A DNA stretch of 64,000 nt. Source: Wuchereria bancrofti. Its lineage: Eukaryota; Nematoda; Chromadorea; Rhabditida; Onchocercidae. Numbering within the stretch: the stretch's first letter is position 1; every line of letters begins with the position of its first letter. This document shows, one piece after another, positions 12,169-25,396 of this stretch. The stretch covers positions 788,345 through 852,344 of the forward strand of contig SSBO01000002.1 of assembly GCA_005281725.1 (NCBI GenBank). The letters run 5' to 3'. A model generated the notes under the pieces. The model made no database searches and was not told where the DNA came from. It saw only the letters and a list, made by a program, of their open reading frames with translations. The translations under genes and the position numbers were made by a program.

Positions 12169-15100
12169 CTGAAATTAACAAAATCGTTAGAAGAAGAAGA
12201 AACAATTAAAATTTAGAAATAAATTTAATTTAAATTTAAATATTTTACACCAAAATAGAGAAATTTAACATTGACAAATGGAAGAAATTCATGACCCTAA
12301 AATCAACATTACAATTTATTCGCAATGGAAAATCTATATGCCACAAAATTTAAAAGCTTCCACTCCCTTTCTTTCTTTCTTTCTCTCTCTCTCTCTCTCT
12401 TCCTCTCTCTGTTTTAGTAACTTTTCTTTAACAAAAGTAATTTTAAAGAGCAGGAAAGAAATGAATGGATAGGAAAAGGAGAAAGGATAGGGTGGATTAC
12501 TCTTTTCCCTAAAACTGGGACGATATCAGGTGAAGGACAATTGGGTGGCGGTATGTTTTATTCCCAAATGTTACACACACACACACATACACACATACAC
12601 ACATGCACACATACATACATACACACATACATATTTACATATATATACCATATAAACATTTTATCCTATTAATGAAGAAAATTGAAATTTTAGGGGAAAA
12701 AAAATAATTCTTTCATTAATTATTAAAAAAGAAAAAATTTTTGAATTAAAATATTAGAAAAACTATTTCACATTATAATATTATTTATACTTTTCTCTCT
12801 TTTTTTTTCTTTTTTAAAAAAGAAACTAACAAATAAACTTAAACATTCGAGCAAAATTTTTTTTTTTTTTTAAAAAAGAAAGAAAACTAAAAATGTAATC
12901 GATTAGCGCTAAAATTCTTTAGATACTTATTAATATTCTTTCCTTCTTTCATTTTTTTTTTCCTGTCCATATGAATAATATCATATGATTTTTTCCTTTC
13001 TTTCTTTTCTTTTCTTTTTTTTTTTTCAAATTAAAAAAGTAAAGAATATAAAAATTAAAATAGCTTTTTTCATAAAAGATCTAATTGTTAGCACTCTTTC
13101 TCTCTCTCTCTCTCTCTCCCTCTCTCTTTCTCTCTCTCTTTTTTTTTAATTATGAAATTTGAGAAAGGAAAAAAAAAATCAAGATAACCTGTAAATCATT
13201 TAAATTTTTGAACATTAATAAGGAAAAATCATCAATAATTGATTCTTTCAATAATGTAATCTTCTCTTTTACCAATAATGTTTTTACATATGTTTGTGAA
13301 CATGAACATGACAGCCAATCCTGCAAATTAATTTTTTAATTTTATTAATTAACAAATGAAATGATTAAATTACAATTTTTATTGCTTTCCTCAATCTTTT
13401 TCTTTTTCTTTTTTTTTTTGTCAATTAATTTTTATTTATGTTATAATTTTGAAAGTTTTTTTCTTTTTCCTACTCTTCTTCATTTACAACTAAAATTTAT
13501 TGTCATCGTCAATTTCATCATTAAAAGAATTTTGTCGTATTTGTTTACACTTTGCTAACGCAATGTTTTATTTACATTCTTATTTACCTTAACTTAAAAT
13601 GTCCAAGTAATGTCAATAAAGCACTTTAATTACAACAATCAAAGATGATAAATTCCAGTGATGCAATGATCTTGGATAATTAAATTTTAAACTTATTTAC
13701 TTTTATTTAAATTTAAACAATAAATCACATTTCCTATGCTTTTCTTAAATTTTATTAATATTTAAATGCATAAATGAATGAATTAACTGAAAATTATTTC
13801 ACAGTAAAAACAAACAAACAAAATTTTTAGTCATTTTTTATCAATAAATTAATTCGTCGATTCTATAAAATTTCTAATCCTTCTTTAACTTTCTTTAATT
13901 GAAAATATTCTTTTTCCATGTAATTTTGAATTACATTTTATACTTCAAATATAAAAATGAAAATGCAAATTTAAGAATTATAAAATTTTCATCAAATTAT
14001 CTTTTTTTTTTTTAAATGTTAGTAAAAAGCTAATCAAAAAAAAAAAAGTTTAAAATGAGAAATTAGCTGTAAGTGCAATATTCTATGATCATATCAATTT
14101 TGATCGTTCATTTTTCATCTTTTTTTTTATTTTTATTTTTTGATTTTCTGTTTCTTGAAATAAATCTAACAGAAATGTATGATCAATAACAAAAAAATGT
14201 GAAAGAAAAGAAAAAAAAAAACAAAAAAGAAAAACATAAAAGAAAAGAATAAAGCAAACCAAAATTGTTGCATTAATCAAAATAACAATTTGAATTTCAA
14301 ACAAACAAAAAAAAAAAAAGAAGAATATCACTATTAATTTTCAAAATTTTATCGCTCAAAATATCATAAATTATAACACCATTATATTTTTAAATTTCTA
14401 ACAAAAAAATTATCGCTATTTTATTGATTAATTTAAAATAAAGTTTAAAACAAAGAAACAAAAAGAAAAAAAAAAAACTGAAAGACATTTTTGTTTAAAT
14501 GATATTGCATTTCAGTTTATTTTCTCTAAATATAAATATAAACAATACTGATAGCTAATCAATAATAGATAGAATTAGTTTTATTTTTAACTTTAGTTTT
14601 ACTTTCCTACTTTCCTTTTTTTTTTTTATTTTATACATTTGATAAGACTGATATTTGAATCAAAATTAAAATAATGATATGATAATAATATTACCGTTTC
14701 TTTCATCGGTTTAAAATAACAAATAAAAAATATTAAATGCTTATTGCTAATATAAAAAAATAAAAAATAAAAAGAAATCATTACAGTAAAAACATTTCAC
14801 ATTAAAAATAACATTTAGTGAATTAATTTGCAATTTTGTCAAATGTTAAAACTTTTCATTTTTCGCTACTAAAAAATATTGTTAATTGCGTATTCGTAAA
14901 TGTTTGCGATATTTCACTAAATGCGAAATTGTAATGTTATCGTTAATTGTAAACTGTAATTGGATCATTTTAACAAATGGATGTATCATTTAAAAATTTA
15001 AAGTACCAATTTATGGTTAACCCATTCCCTCTAACCCATTTATACTCTTTTTTTCTTTTTATCGTATTTTGTTTAAAATTTTAAGAAAATTTCATTGCAA

Positions 15101-17976
15101 AAGAAAAAAGGAAATGAAAAAAAAAAGGAAATAAAAACTATTTCATAAGAAATAAATAGAAAGGGAAATGCAAGAGAAAGAGAGGAGAGAGAGAGAGAAA
15201 AGGAGAAAAATAAGATAAAATTGATAGATTGCCATATTCTAAAAACGAAATGATATTTAACAGAAATGACAAAAAAAAAAAAATGTCCTTTCTAGTTTTC
15301 CGTTTTTTTTTTTAACTTTTGAAAAAGGAATTTCCCTCTATCTACTTTTTACCTTCACTCCTAAAAAATTAAAAAAAAAAAACGAAAGAAAACTGAAATT
15401 AGATAATTTTTAGAAAATTAATCATGATGAATTTTATTCAATCTACTTGCTTACTGAAGCAAATATAAATTATTAAAAAAAAAAAAAAAAACAAAAAAAT
15501 AAGATCTTTCCTCGTATTTATAATTGCATAAATTTTTTGTTTATGTTTTTCATTCTTTCGTTTTTTTTTCCCATAGAAATATCGAAATTTTTTTAATGAA
15601 TTTTATTATTTAATAAAGTTTGGTATAAATTTCTAACTAAACAATTATTGTTATCCTTCTTCTTATTAATATAATTATTATTATCATCATCATTGTCATT
15701 ATTATCATAATTATTACTATAATTATCATTAACTGTTACGTACATAGATGGACAAGCAAATTAACTTAATCATAAAATTGTTTATGCTTCTCTTCAAATC
15801 ATCATTCGTATTATTATTATTTACTGTAATTTGATTTTATTTATTAAATGTTTGTTAATTGAATAGTGTGCTTTGTACGATATCATAAATTTAAATATTT
15901 AATTAACACTAAATATAATCTACTAATGCTTACTATTTCGTTCATCACATATTTTTCTTATCACTTATGAGTATGACAACTCCATTTTAATAATAATTCT
16001 CATATTTTCTTCACTCTCAAATAAATAAGATAAAATTATTTAAAATTATATTAACTATCATATGTGAAGAAAAAAAACAAAAGAAAAGATCAAAGTAATA
16101 ATTATTTATTATAAAGTAAAAAAAAAAAAACAATTTAATTTTAATTTTTTTTTCTTTCAAAAATGATTACATAAGTTAAATTAACGAAAATTTTAAGATT
16201 TTTTTTTTTTTTTTAAATAACTTTAAACATTTTTTATTTTTTCTTTTTTTTTTTTTAATAACCTTTTTATTAAAATTTAGTATAATGTTGAGAAAAAAGA
16301 AAAAAATTACAGTTGAAATAGTTGACGTTCCCTCTTTCACGTCTTTAGCAGGTTGCATTAAACTTAACGATTGTTTTGCTATTTGATCAACGTTAATTGT
16401 TTGTCCGTTACGAAGTGAACTACCACGACGACGTCCAACACTTTTCCTACAAAAAAAAAAAAATTGAATTTAAAAATTAATACATAAATTTCTTTAAAAA
16501 AGAAAAATAAATTTTACAGCAAAGATAAACTCAGCTAAAATGATATACTGAAAAACATTATAACTTCTTCACTCTTTTTCATCGCTTATTCTTTCTTATT
16601 TTTCAAAATTGAATTATGATAATCTAAATTTTAAACTCATTTATTTATATTTTGAAAATTGTCAAAGTGATAAAAAAATTAATGCATATTAAATGAAATT
16701 ATTATTTTTAATCTTTTCAAATGCTATAAAATAGTGTGCTAAATGAAGAAAAAAAAAAAAAAAAGAAGGAAAGAAATTGTAAAAGATGAAAATCCCTTCT
16801 TTATCTGATGAATGCATCATCAAAATGCTCGATAAGATGAAAATTAAAAAAGTACAATCGTTTAGAAATGGAATTTAATAAATGAAAATGAAATTGAAAT
16901 ATTCATTGTAATGCTAATTTAACTAATTAAAAATTAAATGATAGTATGATTAAAATTTCAAAAATGAGAGGAAAAAAAAAAGAACAAAATGATAATTAGT
17001 ATGGGAAAACAAATGATGTAATTAAACAATAAATGATAAAAAAATAATGTATGAGTTATATGAGTCATGATAAGTACATATATATAAATCTTACGAAGTA
17101 ATTTCAAATTAAATTTTTATTTTCTTTTGTTTTCCTCGTACATTTTATTAATTTAAAAAAAAACTAATTATTAACAATTATTATGATAGATGAATGCTAG
17201 CATAAATTTTACGATATTTGTAATAATAATCATTATTTTATGATAATAATGATGACAATAACTAATTATTATTACTATTATTATTATTTATAACATATTA
17301 TTAATTCTAGTAGTTCCATTTTTTTTTTCTTAATATTTCTTTTTTCTATAATTTCGAATTTTATATCAGAAGATAAAACTATAATACTTAATTATATTAC
17401 TTAAAAACATAAATCTTAATTACATAAATTAATAAAAATACTGCAAAATTTACTATCCTTCCTGCTTTTCTTTTTCTTTTTTAGTTCATTATTAATAATA
17501 AATAGTACAGATTAAAAGAAAATAAAAGTAAAACATAAAAAAAGTTAAAATCGTAAATTATTACTATTCTATTTATAGAAACAGTTGCAAATATACTAAA
17601 TTAAATAAATAATTAATCAAATATTTATCAGTTTTATCGATAAAAAATATATATTAAATTTAACAAAGAATAAAGGGACGGAAGATAGAAAAAGGGAAAG
17701 AGAGAGAGAGGGAGAGAGAAGGAAAAGGAAGAATAAAATAGCTATAAATAATCGTAAATAGAAATTATAGCAAAAAAAAAATGACTTTTCCGCTTCTCTC
17801 ATTCCCATATTTTAACACATTTTCATCTTTTTCTTCCTATTACTCTCTTATTTTTTCCTTTTTTTTTTTTAAAAAATGCATTTAATTTCAAAATGAATGA
17901 AAAAAAAAACTAAATGGAATTTTTTTTTCCTTCTTATATTATGTGCTGCAATCAAAATGAATAACAATTGATGAGT

Positions 17977-18013
<37 letters not shown>

Positions 18014-18442
18014 ATAAAGAAAGAAAGAAAAGTTTACAGGATTAAAAACTATTTCAAATAGAAATTTTTAGTTTTTACAAAGTATCATTTTTTCTTTTCA
18101 TTTTTTTTCACAAAAAAAAAAATTTATTATAAATTAAAACATATGTATATCAATAATATATTACATATCAAATAAATGAATAATTGCAAAAAAGAAAGAA
18201 TTTCTTATTTCTTTGATTTTATTTTACATTTTTTAAATATTGAATTTTCCTTTTCGTTGTTCACAAAAAATTTTTCAAAAACATTATTCTTTTAAAGTTT
18301 TTCTTTTTGTTTATTCCTTTAAATATAAACTTGTAAGAATATTTTAACTGTTACTGCTACTATAAACATTTAATACAATATGAATATTAGCAAACTTATC
18401 AGTTTATAAAATATTTTTCANNNNNNNNNNNNNNNNNNNNNN

Positions 18443-18476
<34 letters not shown>

Positions 18477-20621
18477 ATAAAGAAAGAAAGAAAAGTTTAC
18501 AGGATTAAAAACTATTTCAAATAGAAATTTTTAGTTTTTACAAAGTATCATTTTTTCTTTTCATTTTTTTTCACAAAAAAAAAAATTTATTATAAATTAA
18601 AACATATGTATATCAATAATATATTACATATCAAATAAATGAATAATTGCAAAAAAGAAAGAATTTCTTATTTCTTTGATTTTATTTTACATTTTTTAAA
18701 TATTGAATTTTCCTTTTCGTTGTTCACAAAAAATTTTTCAAAAACATTATTCTTTTAAAGTTTTTCTTTTTGTTTATTCCTTTAAATATAAACTTGTAAG
18801 AATATTTTAACTGTTACTGCTACTATAAACATTTAATACAATATGAATATTAGCAAACTTATCAGTTTATAAAATATTTTTCATAAATAAAATAAGTCTA
18901 AAATTATACCACACTATCATCTTTTCTTTTTTTCTTTTTGAAATTTAATTAATCATTTTGTTTGAAATAATATTATGAAATGAAATTATTCAAATTGTCA
19001 CATGTCACTGCAACCCAAAAAATTTGAATTTTGAATAGTTGAAGTGAAGGACAATCAATTATTGTAGCAAATTATAAATTATTAATGAAAGAAACAATAA
19101 AAGAAGAGAAAACACACGAATATCATATTATTTGCTAATAACTTAGAATGCTACCATTTATACAGGGAGAGAGAGAGAGAGAGAGAGAAAGGAGAGAGAA
19201 AGAAAGGGAGAGAAGAAAAAAGAAGGGAAAAGTCCAAGCTTTACTGATTATAATATTTAGTTTCTTTCTTCCATTCTCTCTCTCTCTCTCCCTTCCTCCC
19301 TCCTTTTTCTTCCTGTCTTTTTTAAAAAATTAATTTAATATCAAAATGCCCAAAAATATTATGTCTTTCTCCCTTATGCTTATAAATGGTAAAATTTAAT
19401 AAGTAGTCCCTCTCTCTCTCTCTCTCTCTCCGTTCTATTTTCATTCAAACTCAAAGAATGCGTTTTTCATTTTAATTTAAATAAATGAGAAATGTTTGTC
19501 AAATGATCATTTCAAGTTATTATTAATTAAAAATAATAAATTAACAAGCAATAAATTTGAGATTAAAATCATAAAATATGCCTATCAAATATGCATGTAA
19601 TCAATTTTTCAATTTTTTAATCTCAAAATTTTAGTTCAATTTTCAATATCAATTAAAAATATTGTTCGATGACCTAATTTAATTCAAATGGATAAATGTA
19701 GACTTAAAAAGGAAAGGATTATTTGCCATTATCACAATTAATTCTTTCAAAAAAAAAGAAAAAAAAAGCAAAAAGGTAAGAGTATGTTTTTTTTTTTTAA
19801 ATTGGAAGAGACAAATATGAAAAAGATTGGTGAAGAGCCTAAAAATTTTTGCAAAAGAATTATCAAGCTGACTAATTATATTATTCATAAAGGTCAAAGG
19901 TTAAACGTCTAATCGTTAATAATTATAACTTTTAAGGAAAAGAAATGGAAGGAATTCTTTGTAATGCTAACTAAATGGGATAATTACATATATCAAATCC
20001 TGAAATTATCATAAAATAGTTTTTATCACTTTTTTTCACCATAAAAATTTTATTGTTTTATACCAAAAAGTTATCTTTTTGTATGGGAAAAAACCATAAA
20101 ACTGATTATTTCAAAAGGTTAAAAATTGATGATTCATTAACTAAAACAAATTTAAATATATCTTTAAAAAATGACAATAAAGAAAAAAAAAAAAAGAATG
20201 CCCAATTATTCTATTTTCTTTCTTTCTTTTCCTTTTTTTTTTTCAATCAATTCAATTTATTAAACTATATTATCACACACAAATAAATCATATAATTAAA
20301 TAAATACAAATATTTTAAAATACTATAATTTGAAATTATTTTCACGCAATTAAAATTAAATTAATGAATCATGAAAAAAGTGAAAAAATTTAATGCTCAA
20401 AAATATTTATTAATAAAATAAAATAACATATAATTAAATAGAATTTTAATGAAATAATCAAAATTATTTTTTTACCGTGGTGGTAGAAGAAGTGGTGCTT
20501 TAAAGCAAGAATCATCAAAAATTTCTTTGCTTGTATTTGATGATATTGTTGCAGTAGTGGTATTATTTGTCGCATTTGTCTCCTCCTCAACACATATCGA
20601 TGTTTGTTCCTTCTCCTTCAT
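11764..20621 (-). CDS. Gene A: charged coiled-coil protein, 5' three exons (3' end unresolved)
   Basis: Three minus-strand exons (20476-20621, 16311-16446, 11764-12168) join in one frame: the first ends after two bases of a codon, the second begins with the missing base, and exons 2 and 3 meet between codons. The joined product is about 229 residues: acidic/Thr-Asn-rich N-terminus (1-48), a short basic patch KSVGRRRGSS (50-59), a polar linker, then a highly charged R/K/E region (about 97-220) predicted helical, with a basic cluster KKKGRKSK (126-133) that could act as a nuclear localisation signal. I do not recognise the family. The introns are about 4.0 and 4.1 kb and filled with simple repeats. 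Exon 3 ends with a good donor (gttagt), so the gene must continue to lower coordinates. Exon calls are firm; function is unknown. Confidence 0.8.
12169..16310 (-). other. Gene A intron 2
   Basis: About 4.1 kb without a convincing exon. It holds an ACAT/CA microsatellite (12574-12650), TC tracts near 13100 and many A/T homopolymers. A short segment at 12480-12560 is richer in G+C and open in several frames on both strands, but lacks a splice pair consistent with gene A. Confidence 0.6.
12574..12650. repeat. CA/ACAT microsatellite
   Basis: ACAC repeats mixed with CATA, in gene A intron 2. Confidence 0.9.
16311..16446 (-). CDS. Gene A exon 2
   Basis: The acceptor is a poly-T tract ending in gtag; the first base completes the Arg codon split after exon 1. 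It encodes 45 residues starting KSVGRRRGSSLRNGQ and ending KEGTSTIST, followed by the donor gtaatt. It is open in this frame only with the phase required by exon 1, which is independent support for the pairing. A basic patch and several Ser/Thr residues suggest a disordered, possibly phosphorylated linker. Confidence 0.8.
16447..20475 (-). other. Gene A intron 1
   Basis: About 4.0 kb, including an N gap flanked by an exact 441-bp repeat that is probably an assembly artefact. It contains GA tracts at 17980-18010 and 19166-19220 and a TC tract at 19274-19300. The last two are complementary and could pair. No exon seen. Confidence 0.6.
18421..18442. other. Assembly gap (22 N) with exact flank duplication
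   Basis: The 441 bp before the gap (17980-18420) is repeated exactly after it (18443-18883), at a constant offset of 463. This points to an unmerged overlap rather than a biological repeat. Confidence 0.9.
20476..20621 (-). CDS. Gene A exon 1 (start codon)
   Basis: The ATG at 20619-20621 opens MKEKEQTSIC and is followed by 48 codons before the donor gtaaaa, which splits an Arg codon (CG|G). An in-frame TGA lies upstream, and no AG dinucleotide lies between that stop and the ATG, so this Met is the natural start. The peptide is rich in Thr and Asn (residues 15-30, possible N-glycosylation or disordered segment) and ends KAPLLLPP. No signal peptide is visible. Confidence 0.75.
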
Positions 20622-20755
20622 ACCATTTATTGCATCAAATTTTTTATCAATTTTTCAATAATTTGATTTTTCACCCAAAACATTCAAATAAATCAGCAAA
20701 AAAAAAAAGGAAAAAATTATTGCAATTATTTGCTATAGAGTTATAACTAGATAAG

Positions 20756-21040
20756 TAGTATTAGTAATAATAGTAGTAGTAGTAGTTTGCTGTTCACTGT
20801 TATTGTTATTGTAGTAGTAATAGCAGTAGTAGTAGTAGTAGTAGCAATAATAATATTTCTTCTTTTTATTGTTGTTGTTGTTGTTGTTTACAACAGCATA
20901 TTAATATTGTTGTTGCTGCTATTTTATTTTTATAATTTGCCGTCGTAATAATAAATAGCAGTATCGGTAGTGGCAGCAGTAATAATGATAATAATAGTAA
21001 TAATAATTAGCAGTGGTAGTAGTAATAATAATAATTTATA
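20756..21040. repeat. Degenerate GTA/GTT/AAT trinucleotide region
   Basis: Starts about 130 bp upstream of the gene A start codon. Contains a (GTT)n block and (GTA)n blocks with GCA variants. It overlaps the likely promoter or 5' UTR of gene A. Confidence 0.8.
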
Positions 21041-22370
21041 ATAATTGGAAGAATAAATTAATTGAAGCAATAATAGAGATAGTAGTAATATCTTTGTGTG
21101 AACGATGTTAACACACTAATTAATATGCTTCAATATTGATATTTACAGATGTAAAAATCTGAAAATTAAAAAAAAAAAAAAAATTCCAATTTTTTTTCCT
21201 CTGATCAAATTATTTCTTCAGATATATATCATTTTTCATATGTATCAAATATTCACGTATAGGAAAAAAAAAAAAATTATTGCATAATCGTAATTGTTGG
21301 AAATGAAAACAGAAAAAAAAAGAAAAAAATCATAAAATAAATTTAAAACATAAAATACATTCAATTATATTTAACACAAAAAGAAAGAGAGAAGAAGAAG
21401 AAGAAGAGAAATTCTCAAAATAAAATAATGTTAATTAATACGATTATTTGACAGTTTAAATTAAAGCAACAATAATTTGTACATTGTCGCATTGTCACCA
21501 CTTAATCGAGTAAATAATAGCAGCAAAAAAAAAAAGGTAAGGAAAGGTTAAAGGTCAAAAAGGACAAATATTATGAAACAAATCGTCACAACATTTAGTT
21601 TAAGAAATCAAACAAGAAAAAGAAAGAAAAAATGCCTTTTGTAAATTTTTCATTCATTTACAAATATAAATTACTAATGTATGTACATAATAACAAACCA
21701 GATTATATTATTTAAAAAAATAAAAATAAAATATTAACAATAATAATGATAATAACGATGATAAATGATATTGAGATAATATGTAATAAATGAATGCTAA
21801 TCATGAGAAAATATTCAAAAAAAAAAATTTCAATGTTTGAAATTTTAGAAGCAACATCAAAGATAATTAATTAATCGACAGACTAATTAGTATTCTAAGC
21901 TTCTGTCCACAATCTACCATAATACATTACTAAGAATAGACCTAAACACAAAAATTATCATATATAATTCTATTTAATATTAATTTAAACTATTTTTAGG
22001 AATTATAAAACATTTGAAAAAATAATTTATCAAAATTAGTGATTAAATTTAAATACAAACAATACCGTTTGTTATCGTTATGTATTTGTTGTGATGACTC
22101 TAATTATTGAATTGATTACTTAAAAATAGAAAATTGAATGTATTGGAATAAAATAAAAAGAAGAGAGAGAGAGAGGGAGGAAAGGAACGAGTAAAGAGGG
22201 AGAAGGAAAAAAAAAAAGAATTCATAGTTAAGAATAGATTCATCCGATTCAAATAAAATGAATAAATTTTGCTGAATTAATTTAAAAAAAAAAAAAAAAA
22301 AAACCAATTATTACTACTATTTAGGCATTAAAAAAAAGTTTTCTTTTTTTTTGAACGATTTCCTTTTTCA

Positions 22371-22403
22371 CTACGAACATTTTTAATCGAAAAATTTTCG
22401 TAG
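22371..22403. repeat. Short hairpin, 13 of 14 pairs
   Basis: CTACGAACATTTTT pairs with AAAAATTTTCGTAG around a 5-base loop, with one mismatch. Confidence 0.7.
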
Positions 22404-22709
22404 TTTCAATAAATTTCAACAATTTCATCGAATTTTAAATTGTTGACAATAGAAACATAGAGAGGGAGAGGGAGAGAGAGAGAGAAAGATGGAGAAGAAA
22501 TGAAGGACATAGAATAAAAAGACTAAACTAAACATTATTGAATAGTTCCTACCTGTCCTTTTTCATCTTATTACGATGACATTTTTAACGCTTTCAATAA
22601 TATTCATCTTTTCCTACACACTAAATTTAGCTTTCCCATATTTTCCACATTTCTTTCTTTTTCTCTTTTTTTTTTCTATTTTTAATTTCATATTTCAATG
22701 AAGTGTTCG

Positions 22710-22743
<34 letters not shown>

Positions 22744-23577
22744 TGGAGAAAACAAATGCAATGAAGAAAACAATATAGATTTAATTGAAAATAACAAATT
22801 TCAACGAAAAATTTAAATTTTTTAAATTAGAAATGAAAACAATAATTTGTATATAAATAAGACAGAAGCTGAGAATATTACAATCTATCGTACAATTAAG
22901 CAATATGCATAAATTATGTAATGCTTAATTATGCAGTACAAATTATAAGAATGCTTAATAATATCATAAAGGAAATACACTTTGTTTAATTATTTCACAA
23001 AATTTCACTCAAACAATTTAAATTATTATAATTAAACGAAATTAAACGACAAATTAAATCAAATAATATTTCAAACAAAAAAGCAAAAAAAAAAAATTCA
23101 TAATTTTATTACAAAAATATATTAATTTACAACAAGAAACATTGTAATTCATTTAAGAAAGAAATGTCATCAAATAATAATAAATAAGTCTTTAAAGATT
23201 TAATAAAGAATTATACTAGTGCTAATATAATATAATCGTAATCGTAATAATGCATAACTGTTGCAGATATTTAATCAATTCATCAATCAATCAAACTAAC
23301 TAGACTCTAACTAACTAACTAACTAACTAACTAAATAGCTTAGCTTAGATAGCTAAGTTAAATAGACCAATGGAAAAGAATGAATTATTCGATGAGAGAA
23401 GAGACCACAGAGGGATGCTTAATATAGTTTAGTTGGTTAGTTAACTCGTATCATAGATTTATACATATCAAAACTAAACAGACTAGGGTAGCTAGCTTAT
23501 TTGTTAACTAAGTTCAAGCTTTGAGCTTTCATCCATAATGCCGTTCTCATATCACTGCACTAAACACATCATCTCGT

Positions 23578-23900
23578 CGTCTCATTATTATTATTATCAT
23601 CATTATTACTATCACTACTATTGTCATTATTATTTATTATTACTATTCTTATTATTACGTCTCATTATTATTATTATCATCATTATTACTATCACTACTA
23701 TTGTCATTATTATTTATTATTAGTTATTATTCTAATTATTATTTATTAATTATTACTATTATTGTCATTATTGTTATTATTATTATTATTATCCTAATTA
23801 CTATTAATATTTATTTATTAATTACTATTATTACTATTATTATCATTATTACGAATATTATTATTATTATCACCATCACCAACATCATACCACTACCATT
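23578..23900. repeat. Degenerate ATT/ATC repeat with an 80-bp tandem duplication
   Basis: 23578-23642 is repeated exactly at 23658-23722 (period 80), inside a larger degenerate trinucleotide region. Plus-strand ORFs here (Ile/Thr/Tyr-rich) are repeat translations. Confidence 0.85.
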
Positions 23901-25110
23901 TTCTGATGTTCTCTAACAATCATAAAATGAGAGCGATAGCAACTGCTACTACTATCGTTATCACTCTTATCACTTATTATCATTCTGTCATCATAATTAC
24001 CATAATTCCGTCATATTTATCGTCAAAGAACTACTCATATGCAATGAATTGTTTTTCCTTCTTTTCTTTGACTTTTAAACGAAAAGTATAATCTAACAGA
24101 AAAAAAGAGCTATGTAATTATAACATTAACGTTATTTCATTTTCAATATTCTATCAAGAAACGAAAAAGAAACAAATTAAAATGAATAAGAATATTAAGC
24201 ATAATATGTAAATTGAATCTGAATAAATAAGTAAATGAATAAAATGTACAAAATGTATTGATAAAATATTATATTATAGTATGAAATGATAAGAGAAATG
24301 AAATAAGTCATCAGAATATTTCGCATGATTAATTCAAGAATGCATCAATATTATATTAATCGAATGAATGTGATAAATCTTATCTTTCTTCACTATTATC
24401 ACTTGATAACAATTTATTGGATAACAAAAAAAAAAGCTCAATCTTTTCCAATAAATTTATTACATATAAAGAAAAAAAAAAAGAAAGAAGATAAATATGA
24501 AATATTATTGCTATGAATTGATAATATTTGAGAGAGAAAGAGCAAAAGAGACAAAAAGAGGAGAGGAAAAAAAAAATAAAAATAGTCGATTTGAAAAATG
24601 AAATGAAATGAAATATGTAAAAGTATATATTACATTTATGAAATATTGAAATTGCATAAGATTCAAATAAAATTAAATCTAAAAAAAAAAAAAGAAAAAT
24701 TGAATACTATTTAACATTTCTTCTGCTCAACCTAACTCCCCCATCCCGCCCTCCTCTTAAAGTATTTGAAAGTTTTTTGTTTTTTTTTTTCTTTTTCAAT
24801 CGAAATGATTAATATTACTGCATTAAATATACATATATATCTCTACCCAAGCAAGCATTATTATTTGTAAACCAATTCAAAATAATCAAAAAAAAAAAAA
24901 AAAGTTTTCAAATTTGTTTTATTTTTTCTTTTCCTGTAACAAAGAATTATGTAATAAGAGAAACTTATTATAAATTGAAATTATAATGTAAAAATGAAGA
25001 AAGAAAAAAAGTCGATAAATAAATGAGAATTATTCAAAAATTAAATATTAAAGAACCTAATAATTATATGATGAATACTTGAAATATGATTTAACATGCT
25101 AAAATACACT

Positions 25111-25165
25111 TCATCGATCAATCAATCAATCAATCAAGCAATCAATCGATCAATCAATTAACCAA
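25111..25165. repeat. (CAAT)n microsatellite
   Basis: Tetranucleotide array with CGAT and CAAG variants. Confidence 0.9.
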
Positions 25166-25198
25166 TTAGTCCATACTTTAACATTACAATAAAATTAG

Positions 25199-25255
25199 AT
25201 AAATCGATATGACCGTGAAAAAGCTACGAATTATATGGAAAATTTGATGGCGAAC
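25199..25255 (+). CDS. Possible plus-strand internal exon (weak)
   Basis: Acceptor-like ataaaattag precedes INRYDREKATNYMENLMAN and a donor-like gttta. The frame stays open for about 20 more codons. A strong donor consensus (AAG|gtaaga) lies at 25467-25475 on the same strand. This is too weak to claim a gene. Confidence 0.15.
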
Positions 25256-25329
25256 GTTTATTTTTATGCCATTTATTTGTTTAACAATAAAACATTACGT
25301 ATTTCAATCGAAAAAAAAAAAAGAATATA

Positions 25330-25354
25330 CATACATACATACACGCACATACAA

Positions 25355-25387
<33 letters not shown>

Positions 25388-25396
25388 TACACACAG
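25330..25396. repeat. CATA/CA microsatellite
   Basis: ATACATAC units passing into a CA run. Confidence 0.9.

Noticed and set aside
12480..12570. Plus-strand frame containing RIGWITLFPKTGTISGEG
   Set aside because: Protein-like, but it runs into a CA repeat, lacks a splice acceptor, and the minus strand is equally open (IPPPNCPSPDIVPVLGKR).
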